Positions 36,443 through 48,100 of a DNA stretch of 64,000 bases are shown here, piece by piece. The DNA lies in NCBI GenBank assembly GCA_951799445.1, contig OX637289.1, positions 26,784,245 through 26,848,244 of the forward strand, in the 5' to 3' direction. This stretch comes from Pseudisothecium myosuroides (Eukaryota > Streptophyta > Bryopsida > Hypnales > Lembophyllaceae). The notes below the pieces were generated by a model that was not told where the DNA came from, searched no databases, and saw nothing but the letters and a program-made list of their open reading frames with translations. Each line of letters opens with the position of its first letter. The first letter of the stretch is position 1. Position numbers and translations under genes: made by a program.

Positions 36443-37091
36443 AGGTAGAGGTACATATAGCAGATAACTTAAGCATTTCAGCCTCTAGGATATGGAAAAT
36501 TTGTTGAGAAATTGAACTCAATGTGTGCAAACATAAGGATGTAGAAGAATGAAAAAAGATTTTTTTTCCTGAAGAATGAATATTTCAGTATTCAATATAA
36601 ATGTGGATTTTTCATTTGGACCCATTCTAATCTCATAGACTCACTTACTACGGTTAGCTTTGGCACTTTTCCCTAAGCAAGGGGAAAGAGAGATGAGTGG
36701 ATGAGAAGGTAGAAATAACATTAGAAGAAGTTTCAGCTCTCAAAGAGGCCGCTAATTGTTCATTTTTGGCACCCCTGCGGTGCAATTATAGTAAAAAAAA
36801 ATTAATTTTATTAATTAATTTATTTATAATTAAAAAAATAAAAAAATTGACGTGGCACCAATAGTGCCACATCAGCACCCAATTTTTTTTTAAATAGTTT
36901 TTTATTTCTATTTTTTCCACAATTGCACCGAGTGTATGTGTGTGTGTCAAAACTCGTGGCCCCTTTGAGGGTTAAAATTTCCTCTAATAAGAATTTTTTT
37001 CAATGAACAATCCATCCAAGTGTTGTCCGTGACAATAGGTCACCCTATAAAACCATCGTAGGGGGGCTATTTGAAATAGGTACCTCTACCT
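36443..37091. mobile_element. MITE, AGGTAGAGGTAC tips, TA flanks
   Basis: The left tip AGGTAGAGGTAC and right tip GTACCTCTACCT are exact inverses, with TA outside each (36441-36442 and 37092-37093). A second, unrelated TIR element sits inside at 36737-36971, which makes this one the older. The tip resembles the other AGGTAG elements in the window. Confidence 0.65.
36733..36975. mobile_element. 235-bp TIR element, probably TTAA-type, nested
   Basis: The left tip CTCTCAAAGAGGCCGC and inverted right tip CCCTCAAAGGGGCCAC form the terminal repeat. The right border is TTAA (36972-36975); the corresponding left tetramer reads TCAG, consistent with a decayed TTAA. The interior is an A/T-rich tract followed by an internal inverted motif, GACGTGGCACC / GTGCCACATC. 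Confidence 0.5.
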
Positions 37092-37394
37092 TAGTGTATA
37101 CACCCAAATTTATTTTTGAGAATAAAATTAAAAAATGATGTACAAAATGTACTTTAAACATGTGAAATTCTCTTTATATGTGTATCTTGGTGAAGACAAT
37201 CAAAGTCTAACTTTACAAGATAGTGTCTTCCAATACTTATGTTCAAATACAAAAATGATCAATTTTATGACTTAAATTGTAAGGAGGTAAAAGTTGACAA
37301 AATGCACTAGAAGGTAATCTGAGGTATTTGGGTGAATGCAAGAAACACCTGCCGATTTTATTGCGTTTTGACAACACTCGTCATTTTTTTTATG

Positions 37395-38730
37395 GAGTAC
37401 TTTAAAATTAGAAAAATATATTTTTTTTAAATAAAAAAAATATGGATAATGTGTAGACCTTTAAGATGAAGGTAACCACCAAAAGAAATTCATAGAAAAA
37501 TTCTTTAAGCATGAGAACTAGAAAAGTGCCAAATCTCAAGAAAATGGATACTTTGATGTTTTAATTAGTTAAAAATATGAAAAATAAATAAATACATAAA
37601 ATGAAAATTTTTCATTTCTTACAACTCTATGGAAATGGTCATTTACTAAAAAAAACTCCAAAATATTATTTTATATGTTACAAAATGCAAGCAAAAAGAA
37701 GCACACTTTGTGGACTTCCACACCACATAAAATTAATTATTTTTAGAATTCCTTTGGGCAATAGCTACAAGTATAGTACAAGACCATCCTCTTTAAATTT
37801 CAGCTCAAAATTCATTTTTTTGGATATTGAATAGTACTAAAAAACTCAAAATTGGCAAGTGTGACATAAAATTGGGGGCTATTTTTGGATAGTAAAATAT
37901 TTTTGAAACTTACAAAAAAATTAGTCAAGGTGTATAATAGTTATGAGTACCATACTTATAAATCTTGTGTCATTTGGAGCCAAAACGCAAAAGTTTTGGC
38001 CAAAAAACAAATCAGCATTGAAGGTGTGATGCAAAATAGTACATGTGTTTCTTGCATTCATCCATTTGCAAAAAACATTGGTTCCTAATTATATCACACA
38101 AAGAGTAATGAAGTTGTCCTCTTTTTTAACTTTTCAATCATGAATTTGCTGAGTTTGAATTTTTTTATTGGAGATGACCTTCTTGATTGTAATAATATCC
38201 GTTATTTTTAGAAAATTTTAAAAACCATATTATTCTGAAAATTCTATTTTGTTAATTTATCATACTTTCAAGTTACGAATTTTCAATACTATTGAGTATC
38301 CAAAATTAATGATCTAAAGCTGAAATTTTTATGGTCTATTTGCTTAGTGGTCAATTTAGGCAGGCATGTTTGTACCAAGGGTAATCTAAAATTAAATTAT
38401 TTTATGTTCTCCACGTTTGTGCAAATAGGGCTTCCTATGCTTGTACTTTTAAACATTGAAGATGGTTTCAAATTCATTCTTTTGGTGAAATCTTTTCACC
38501 ATTAAGTCCTCACAAATGGCCAATTTTTAGTTTCTTTGTAAATTTTTTTCCTATTTTTTTACAATTAAAACATCAAAGTACCTATTTTCTTAAGACTTTT
38601 CTAGTTCCCCTACGTAAAGATTTTTCTATGCTTTTCCTTTTGGGATACCTTCTACTTACAAGTGTATATATTGGCTATATTTTATTTATTAATTTTTTTT
38701 TTCTAACTTTATTTTACTCGATCCTGAAAA
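37395..38730. repeat. Diverged long inverted repeat, ~440-bp arms
   Basis: The left arm (about 37395-37840) and right arm (about 38282-38730) are reverse complements with moderate divergence. TACTTTGATGTTTTAATT at 37549 pairs with AATTAAAACATCAAAGTA at 38563, and GGATATTGAATAGTA at 37822 pairs with TACTATTGAGTATCC near 38287. The centre is a loop of about 430 bp. No coding content is recognised. Confidence 0.7.
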
Positions 38731-41263
38731 AAACAAGAAAATTGCCAAAGTGGAATAAATTTGACCACTCATTCTTGCTATAGCCTTCTGCAGCATAAGC
38801 ATCTTCTTCATTAGAAAAATTAGAGGTGAAAGTTCCCTATAGGAATTTTTCCCTAAATGTAGGGTCTTCCTTTATGTTTTTTTTTATATATATTTTTTAA
38901 TTTGTTCTTTTTAATTATAGTTTCTATTGGAAACAATTGCATTCAACAAAAAGTCATTTTTAGAGGTACTTTAAAAATTCTTTCTGTGAATTTAAAAATA
39001 ACAATTTAAATCAATAAAGTAGCTCAAATAATGAACCTACATACAAGATATTCAAAAAATAATATTGATTCCCTGAAGATATGTGTATTTTATGTTATGT
39101 GCTAGTAATTTTGAACAAATGTGTTTTTTTCTTTATAGATTTTATATTTGAATGGCATGACCTCTTATGTACTTCAAATCAATTTTTAAGGATTCTACAT
39201 CTCTAAATTAGATGGAAAGATAAGCATTGGAGATCATGTTGGAGATGAAATTAGAATGTTTATGATATTGTAAAAGATAATTAGTATTTTTCAATAATTC
39301 ACAAAGGCATCCTTCTTCAATAATCATCTAATGTTTCCCAAGTTCACATTATGTGACTGAAAAATAAAAATTACAACTCTACAAGATTATTTATTCTCAT
39401 GAATCTTAGAATTCAAAGCAAATAAATCATCTAAAGACAACACTAGAATTGAGTGCTTTGTGGGTTCTTAGATGAACTTTTAAATATGGCATGGAACCAA
39501 GCACTTTATCATACTTGCACCCTTGTAGGGGGGTCTCACGATTTAACCCCTAATAGTTATGGACTCCACTAGGTAAATTTTATATAAAGCAATGCTTCTC
39601 TTTGTTTGGAACTCTTGAAAAAAATGGGATGATGAAGAAGACAAAGACCAACAAGGAGTCCCATTTTTCCCCAATTGACAAAAAATAGGCATTATTGGGC
39701 AAACGGCCTAGCAAAAAAATTTTACCAAGAGAAAATTTTCTTTCCATGCCCTAGGATACCTACACTTAAGCACTTCTCTTTCCACTATGACTATGGGCCC
39801 TCAAAGACCAAACAAGGCACTCAAAGGCTAACCACTTGCCATGTTTGTTGAGTGAGCATTAGTTGGTAGCCATCTATATTCAAATCCAAATTGTTATGCC
39901 AATCTATGTAGGATGTGACTTCTTCATAGAACTACATGACTTTGTTCGTTTTTGATTGCCTATAGCAATTATGCCAAACCTTTTAGGTGTCACACAATTC
40001 ATATAGAAGTGTCAAACCTTTTAGGTGTCACAAGTTAGAATTTTAAAATACATTCATCATTCAAAATATGGAATCCAATTCACATAGAAGTTAGTAGATA
40101 TAGGAAATACCAATACAAAACATTAATAATCAATTTTAAATCAAACATTCCAACCCCCAAATGCTCGTTAATGCCTAAGGCATCACATTTTGGTCTGAGA
40201 TTAAATAAAATCTTACCAAAATACCATTCTTTAATTTTTTAATTTTTTTTAGGTGAACACCTATTAAAGTCTAATCTTATCATCATCAAAAATATCAATT
40301 TGAAAATAAATGTTTACAATTTTCTATTCAAGATTATGTGTAAGGGTGTCCATAGCAAACTATGATTTTCTAGTATTAAGGGCTCTTAGAAATGATCCTC
40401 AAATATATTAGATCTTAAAAGAAAATTATTTTAGAAAATTTTACATCAAGAATTCATACATTAAAAGAAATTTTAGGTCAAATTTTGTGAACTTATAAAT
40501 TGATTGTGGTTATTCATATTATGTCCTTCAATTTGTATTTTTTCTATTACCTAAATTTTATATTTGACATAAAAAAAAGAATTGATTGACTTCAAATCAC
40601 TTTCATGATTTTAATACCGTTGAGATCAAACATTAAAGAATGTGCACCTATAATCATCACAAATTACAAAGCATTGTTATTATTATTAAATATAATTTAC
40701 TTTTAATGAATCTTATTGGCAAGTGAAGAGGATTCCAACAACCTTTAGCATGCATTATTTGGACACAAAAAGAATAATTTATGAGTTGTCAAAGTGCTAT
40801 TTCTAAGTGTATTATCTTATAAACCAACACTACCTTTAAAGACTTTCATGTTTTGATTGTCTACATCTTTTGTCATCAATATTTGGTCTATATCTAGGAA
40901 AAATTGAAGCTTTTTGGTCCAAATGTAGGTGTCTCATTTTGTAGAGTGTTAATTATGGATGTACATACTTTATAATTGTTCAATCTATAAGTGAAATTGT
41001 TGTATTTTTTTTCCCTATAAGATCCATAGTACTTCTAGTTTGAATTCATACAATTGTAATTCCACTTTTTGGATTGAAACTTATCAAAGGTTGACTCAAG
41101 CCTATTAAATTCTAATTTTATATGATAATTGACTGAAATTATGATGCCTTGACAATTGGGTTGCCTAACCCCAAGAAAGTTATTTTCCAAGACATCAAAG
41201 TGAACAAAAATTTGATACCTTAGATGAGGTTGTTTGTTTTGTTTTTGTTTCAAATGATTTATT
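38731..41263. other. AT-rich intergenic DNA, no gene seen
   Basis: No gene is supported. A 19-bp phrase, AACCTTTTAGGTGTCAC, occurs twice within 45 bp near 39976 and 40014. A lone TTAACCCCTAAT at 39543 resembles a TTAA-element tip without a partner. Confidence 0.4.
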
Positions 41264-42205
41264 TTAACCCCTAAAAGCCCGTTGTCCCTTCGGGGGACAA
41301 ATGCGTTTTCAGGCAGGTACCTACGGGCTGAAATTGTGTTCTGATTTTTTGAAATTTTTTTTGGAGATAGAAAAACTGATAAGCTTCGTGGGAATATAAT
41401 TTTTTTCTCAATCGGTGCCCGGGATAAAAAGTTATGACCAAATAAGCTCAAAACAGGGGACGGGGGGCAGCCCGGGCAGCAAAAAAAAAATGGACAAAAA
41501 TTTGAATTTTTTTTTTTAATATTTTTTTTCTCATAGATTATATTTTTGTCTATCTAGAAAGATTTTATTCATTTCATTTGGATATGTTATGAGAAAGTTA
41601 TGGACATTCTTGTTTTTCGGGCAGTTTGAGCATCTTCTTGAAAAAAATAACTGTAGGACTCATTTCTGAATGCAATTTTTCAAATTTTTCAAATTTTTTT
41701 TTTTGGCATGGTTTAGTTTACTTGCTAGAACAATCTCACCATTGGGATTAGTGCATTTTAATTCCATCTAAGAGATATTAATATTTTAGGTTTTCCTTCT
41801 ATCTCATACCTACTTCTACTTAACAATTTTTTTAAGGATGAAAATTAAGTTTTTTTGAGTTTCTTTTTTTTTCCTAGACTCTCAACTCAATTCTCTACTA
41901 TAAAGATTTAAAGCTCAGAACGCTGTAGTGCAAAAATTTTAAGTTAAAAATGTTTAAAGACAAAAAATCTGGTCCCGCAATGTGCTGAAAAACTTGTTTT
42001 TTCCACTTTAAACGCAGATATCTTGCAATCTGTGCGGTCAAAAATTCTGAAATTTTTTCTACACATTCTCATACCAATTAGGTGTAAGATCCTATGGTTA
42101 GATGTGGAAAAAAAACAATTTTAATTTTTTTTAACTTTTTGCTATAGAAATGGCAGTTTTCAGTGTTTTTTGGCAGAAAAAAGACCTTGGGCCTTTAGGG
42201 GTTAA
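41264..42205 (-). mobile_element. piggyBac-like non-autonomous element, TTAA at both ends
   Basis: TTAA borders at 41264-41267 and 42202-42205 enclose 934 bp. It is an inverted relative of the 13335-14238 element: the left end (CCCCTAAAAGCCCG then the TTGTCCC-TTCGG-GGGACAA hairpin) equals that copy's right end. The right end (GGCAGAAAAAAGACC then CCTTTAGGGG) equals its left end. Extended interior similarity includes CTTTAAACGCAGATATCTTG. The short frame 41035-41451 overlapping its end is not a real gene. Confidence 0.75.
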
Positions 42206-42221
42206 AAGATCTTGAAACTTT

Positions 42222-42443
42222 CACAACGCATGTCCAAGCGCCACAAAACAAAGCCCTTGCACTCCTTTGGACATAGAGCTTTCTATTTGTGCCAATTTTG
42301 TGGCGTTTGAACATACGATGTTAGATTAGTGGATTCTTTAAATTAAAAATTGATTTAAATTATATTTTATTTTGGAAAAAGCCATAAGTTTTACAATGCA
42401 TGTCCAAACGCCACAAAACAAATCCCTTTGCACTCCTTTGATA
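42222..42443. repeat. Direct repeat of ~50 bp, two copies
   Basis: GCATGTCCAAGCGCCACAAA plus the following 25 bp at 42222-42271 recurs at 42394-42443 (GCATGTCCAAACGCCACAAA...). The two are about 170 bp apart, just outside the TTAA element that ends at 42205. Confidence 0.75.
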
Positions 42444-44638
42444 TTGAATTTTAAAACCTTTACAAATTAAAAAATTAAAAAACTATTTTCACTGTTATTT
42501 TGGCTGTGGCTGGCAACGGCACTGAGAATACTAACTTAGAGTAGCTTCCAATGATGAATTTACTATTGAAGTTCAATTACAGCGAACTGAGAATGTCAGA
42601 GAAGACCATGGTCCCTACGAGTCCATGACTTTTTCCATTTTCTATACTTCATTATTAAAAAACTATGCATCAGTTCCTTCCAAGTTCTCAACTGAATTAG
42701 GACTTCAGTAAAGATTTCAGTCATTCCGGAGCTTCTTCATCCATCCATACGTGGCTCTAGTTTCTTGCAATCCAGGGAAGGGGCTTCCGGCTTCCCATTG
42801 TCTTTCGTTTTTCACATATGGTCCACATTCTGACTCTGCCCAGAGTGCGTTGGAAAAAGTCAACCCAACTGAAACCGCAAGCATTTGTCCACGTGGCAAC
42901 ACCTATTGTTCATGATGTTGCAAACACCGTTAATATACTATTCTCCAAAATATCCTTCATAGTGTGTGTGTTCTCAATGACATCAATTCGTTTTCACTGT
43001 GGCATCTGCTTGTTTCCACGAGCATCACCCAAAATTCACGGTTTCTTGGCCAAAGCTTGTGTGACTTGGTTCTGTTTCACTACAGTAGACAATAACCGGT
43101 TTTCTTCTAACATCATTAAAAACATGGCTTTCTTATAGTGCTAACATTGTGCTAGGATTTGTAACACCCATGGCTAGTTATCTCTTATGTGATTTTTGAA
43201 TTTCTGATTGCATCATCTTCAAATATGCAAATTGATCACATTGTCTCGAAATTATGCCTATTTTCATAAGATTTTTTTTCTTTGGTCAAATGTACCTCAG
43301 TCTAATCTAAATGATCAAGATTTGAAATTGGTGGTGCAATCCTTTGTATGGTGTGATATTAGGCTTAAAATGTACTTGTTAACCCCCTAATGTCTAATGA
43401 ATCTCATATAAGTCACTGCCTCACATTATGGTGAAAACATTTTTTGTGGGTGGTTTTAATTGTAGAAGTCAACTTATGAAAGGTAGATGGTGACACTAGC
43501 TTTGTTTCACTTGACTTGGACTATTATTGCAAAACATGTGGACATTTTCAATGAGAGGATGTTGAAAAATACCATGAACTTCATTGTAGAAAAATTGTTG
43601 AGTTCTTACAACAATGTGCAGGCATTTAGTTCAAAGATGTATTATAATTTTTCAAAGCACTTGCTTATATAGCATCATTTTTTGTCTTCACTAGCACAGA
43701 GGTGTTTTGGGGAATCCAAGGTACAATGTGAGAGCATAGGTTTGAGAGGCCCAATCGGACACTAGCCTTGGTATTCAAATGGTCCTTCAAAACTATGTTT
43801 TTGCATGTAGCTTGGTTTTCCAGGACCACCTTTCTACTTTAGTACTTTTAAGTAATGACAAGATGCTCATTCCATCTAAATGATTGGATTTTGAATCGGA
43901 GGCTCTAAATTCCAAAAACTGAGCTTGAAACCTGCACGTCTTCAAAACTTGACAGTTGTCTTCAAATAGTATTTGGATGTTAAAGGGTTAAGGTTGTACT
44001 CCTTATTTTAAACTCCTTAGAATCTCAGTTATATTTCCTAATTGCTATTTCTTAGTATGATGTCGAGTATGATGTAAATTGTTTTCACCATACATCTCTA
44101 TTGTATACATGCCCTACACAAACCCTAATTGCAAGAAAATATTCGTCTGACAATTGAATGGTGAATAACCTAGCACATGTTTACAAATGTTTTTAATAGC
44201 TTTTCTATGGGAGCTACAAGTAATAGGTGGAGTACATCTATACATATTGAAATTGAAAAAGCAAATTTTGCCTATTCTTTAGTAATACAATTAGTGTAGT
44301 CATTCATTGCTTTATGATTTTTGTACAAGGTTTTGAATGAATTCATATAGGAATAGGAGGGAAAAAGAAACTTTCAAGAAATGGAAATTTAATGAAGAAA
44401 CTCTTCTCTGCCTATAATTTGTTTTGTCTAAAACACTTCAAACATACCGCTTTGCCTCTTTAGCATGAACTCATAAGGATTATGGATTAATCTGTGAGTT
44501 AGTGCTCCAGAGTTCATATTCTCACTATGGTGAATAGAGAACTCCAGGGCAATGTTTCATCCAAATAACTTTAGATGTAACACTTGAATCCTTAGAAACC
44601 AATCTTCCTTCACAACGGATTCGACGAAATTATAGTAA
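42444..44638. other. Intergenic DNA upstream of the S28 peptidase gene
   Basis: No gene is supported; the + frame 42818-43138 is Cys/Phe-rich and resembles nothing. A possible TTAA-bounded unit spans 43379-43991 (TTAACCCCCTAATGTC on the left, inverse TTAACCCTTTAACATCC on the right), but similarity between its ends is weak. Confidence 0.35.
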
Positions 44639-44868
44639 TTAACCCTTGAACGATGCGGAGGACGTTTGGAGGCCGATGAATGACAAGAGAATCTCCTGTG
44701 TAGGACAGAAGTGCAACTATTCATCCTCCAAATTTTGTGGGGAAAGGGAAGATAATCCACAAGTAGTTTGACTTCCAATGAGTGCTTTTGCATTATTTTA
44801 ATCCAACAATCCACACGGTGACAAAACAGATGATTTCCACGGTTATGAGCCCGTCGTTTGAGGGTTAA
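44639..44868. mobile_element. 222-bp TTAA-bounded MITE upstream of the S28 peptidase gene
   Basis: TTAA at 44639-44642 and 44865-44868 encloses 222 bp. The tips CCCTTGAACGATGCGG and (inverted) CCCTCAAACGACGGGC are terminal inverted repeats. The tip consensus CCCTCAAA links it to the 36737-36971 element and differs from the CCCCTAAAGG family. The right end lies about 320 bp before the gene's start codon, so it may form part of the promoter region. Confidence 0.65.
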
Positions 44869-45186
44869 TATACTTGTGCAAAGCTACAGTGTTGTACTGT
44901 ACAATTGAAAAAAATCCAAAGGACTCGAGCCTTACAAGGTTACGGCGATTGCACTGCAAGTTGCATGAATTGGTCACCCCTGTGCTCCTCCATCGCCAGT
45001 GAAGCTCTCTTGCAGTGGAACCCGGAAACGCCTTTGCATGATTACGCCATAGCTCAGCTTCGCCGCTGCCATTCCTGACGATTTTTGCGAATTTGGCTCA
45101 TAAGCAAACCATGCAGCTCATCGCTCATGTAATTTAAACCATTCCGCCTCGTAATTTCCACTTTCACCGTTCCGATTTCCATCGCC

Positions 45187-48100
45187 ATGACGAGGCATCT
45201 CATATTCTGGACATGCCTGTCTGTGTTACTCCTCACCCAATTCGCTTCGGGGGCGCCATTGCTGAGGAGACCCAGGTTTCCACACCGAGCTCCTCAATCA
45301 AATTGGGAGTTTCAGAGCTCGGTGACGTACACGGTGGAGTACTTCACACAGGTCATCGATCATTTCAGTTTCCGACGAGAGAGCCAGTTTCAGCAGCGGT
45401 ACTTGATCGAGAAGCAGCACTGGAAGGGGCCGGGAGAGAATGGACCCATTTTCATGTATTGTGGAAACGAGGGCGATGTGGAATGGTTTGCCAAGAACAG
45501 CGGATTCTTGTGGGAGATTGCGCCGGCGTTTGGTGCACTCATTCTCTTCCCCGAGGTCAGCCCACCCTTTTTCTTTTCGTGTATATGTGTGTGTGTGTGT
45601 ATACAGTTCAAAGAGTTTTCTGATTTTTAGGGCTAGAAGAATCTCTTGATTTGGCGGTGAATGTATGTGGGAAGAATCAATTTCTAGTCCCAGGGTTTCT
45701 GTGCAAGTGGGTAACCCTGTTCCTGAGGGGCTTGAGAATTAGCAGATCGTGAGCTATTGTATAGATTGTATGGCCCCAAGGTCAGCTCACCCATTATGTG
45801 GGTGATTTTACAATTCAAAGTGTTCTGTTGATTTTTAGGGCTAGAAAAATCTCTTGATTTGGCAGGGATTGTATGTGAGAAGAATCAATTTCTAGTGTGT
45901 GTAAGTAGGGAACATTGTTTTCTGAGGTGCTTGTGAATTAGCGGATCGTGAATAATTGTATGGATTATATCACACCGAGGTCAGCCCATCCGTTTGTGTG
46001 TGTGTTTTTCGTTTTGAAGTGTTTCTGGTTTTGAGGACTAGAAGAATCTCTTGATTTGGTAGTAAATTGTATGTGGGAAGCATCAATTCCTAGTGGCAGG
46101 ATTTCTGTGTAAGTGAGTAACCTTGTCCTCAGGGGCTTGTAAATTAGCAGATCGTGAGTAATTGTATGGATTGTATGGCCCCGAGGTCAACCCACCGATT
46201 TCTGTGTGTGTTTTTACTAAGTGTTTTCTGCTTTTCAGGACTAGAAGAATCCCTGATTTGGCTGTGGGAAGAATCAATTTCTACTGTCAGGGTTTCTGTG
46301 TAAGTGAGTAACTCTGTTCCAGATTGTGAATTAGCAGATCGTGAGTAATAGTGTGGATTCTCCTGTTTTTGCAGCACCGTTATTATGGGAAGTCTATGCC
46401 ATATGGGACCATGGAAGCCTCGTTCAAAGATGCCGACACTTTGAGCACCTTGACCTCCGAGCAGGCCCTGGCTGATTTTGCCACTCTCGTCACCGACGTG
46501 AAGCGAAACTTGTCGGCGGAAGCCTCGCCAGTGGTTCTGTTTGGTGGCTCGTACGGTGGAAGTAGGTCACCGACTCACCGCGATTTTTTTCCTTCTTTGT
46601 CAATGTGCTTTGCACCTTGTATATGTCTTTTGTGTGATATTTATGGCTGATGTCTTGTTTAGGATTTTCTTATATCCGTTTTGTATGTTTTAACAGTGTT
46701 GGCAGCTTGGATGCGGCTCAAGTATCCTCACATTGCGATCGGGGCAGTGGCTGCTTCCGCGCCGATCTTACAATTTGAAAACATCGTCCCCAGTGACACC
46801 TTCTACAGGATAGTGAGCGCAGATTTCAAGGTCATTCTCTTTCTTTTATTTTTCTATTCATTCTATTATTTCACTGCAATTTGAATGTCTTTTTCAATGT
46901 TCAGCTTTTAAAAGTTTGGATGTGTGCAGCGAGAAAGTACGAGCTGTTTCGATTACATCCGACAATCGTGGGATGTCATCGACAAGGTTGCTTCTCAAAA
47001 TGGTGGCCTGCATGACCTCAGCACCCAATTTCACATGTGCCGGTATTTTTTAAATTATTTTACCATCCCCAACTACTAACAAAAGCAAGTAGAGATATTT
47101 AGTTCTTTGCTGGATTTGTTTCGATGAGATTCCAATTCCTGCTCCAGCAATGTGATTGTCTCCCTTTTCTTTACATTGAGGTCCATTTTCAGAGATTTAA
47201 ACGCTTCATGGGAGCTACAAGAGTGGTTGGAATCAGCCTACTCGTATGTTGCAATGGTCGATTACCCAATTCCGACGAATTTTATCACCCCTCTCCCAGC
47301 CTATCCTATAAGAGAGGTAATGTTGGAACGAACAACAGTATTCGCAAACTAGGTCCCTGCTATTCCTTTGCCGCTTTCATTTCTATAGAGCAATCGTTTA
47401 TTCATTTCACATGTCCTTCATTGGATTTTCCGTGCAAATGACTTGCATATGTGAGCCTGCAGTTCTGTATATGCTAATTGATTGTGCTTAGCTTATTGCA
47501 AGTAGCTTTGGATCTTCTAGCCGGAAATGTGCTATATTTCATCTACTAGAGTCAGTGTTATTTGCTTATATCACCAGGTTGTGAATACACACTATATTGC
47601 AATGTGTTTTAGATTGCCGCTTAAATTGTGCAGATATGTCGGGCTGTGGATGATTTACCAAACGACTCGGATCTTCTGTCTCGCATTTTTGCGGGAGCCA
47701 GTATTTACTACAATTACACTGGCCAGGTGGACTGCTTCAAACCCAATGATCCTGGCAATGATGACCTCGGAGTGACTGGGTGGAATTGGCAGGTTATGCT
47801 CAACCCTTTTTTTTATTTATTTATCCCACTAGTTGGCATGCAGAAGGTTTAGCCCTTTTGAACACAAAACAACGAGCATGTTGGAGATGTTAGTTCACAT
47901 GAATTTCATTGATTAATCCTAATGCATCTGTATGAATTACTGGTAGATACTTATATTGTTGTACCTCCAATAGTGGGTAACTTTACGAACTAGTTAAGTG
48001 AGAAATAGTCGGCTTCTTGGCAGGCATGTACAGAAATGGTTATGCCAATGAGCAGCAACCCCAATAACAGCATGTTCCCGCCCTGGGAATGGGATTTGGA

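Noticed and set aside
42818..43138. 106-codon frame upstream of the S28 gene
   Set aside because: Composition and residue use do not resemble a protein family, it lacks splice-linked partners, and it crosses AT-rich intergenic DNA.
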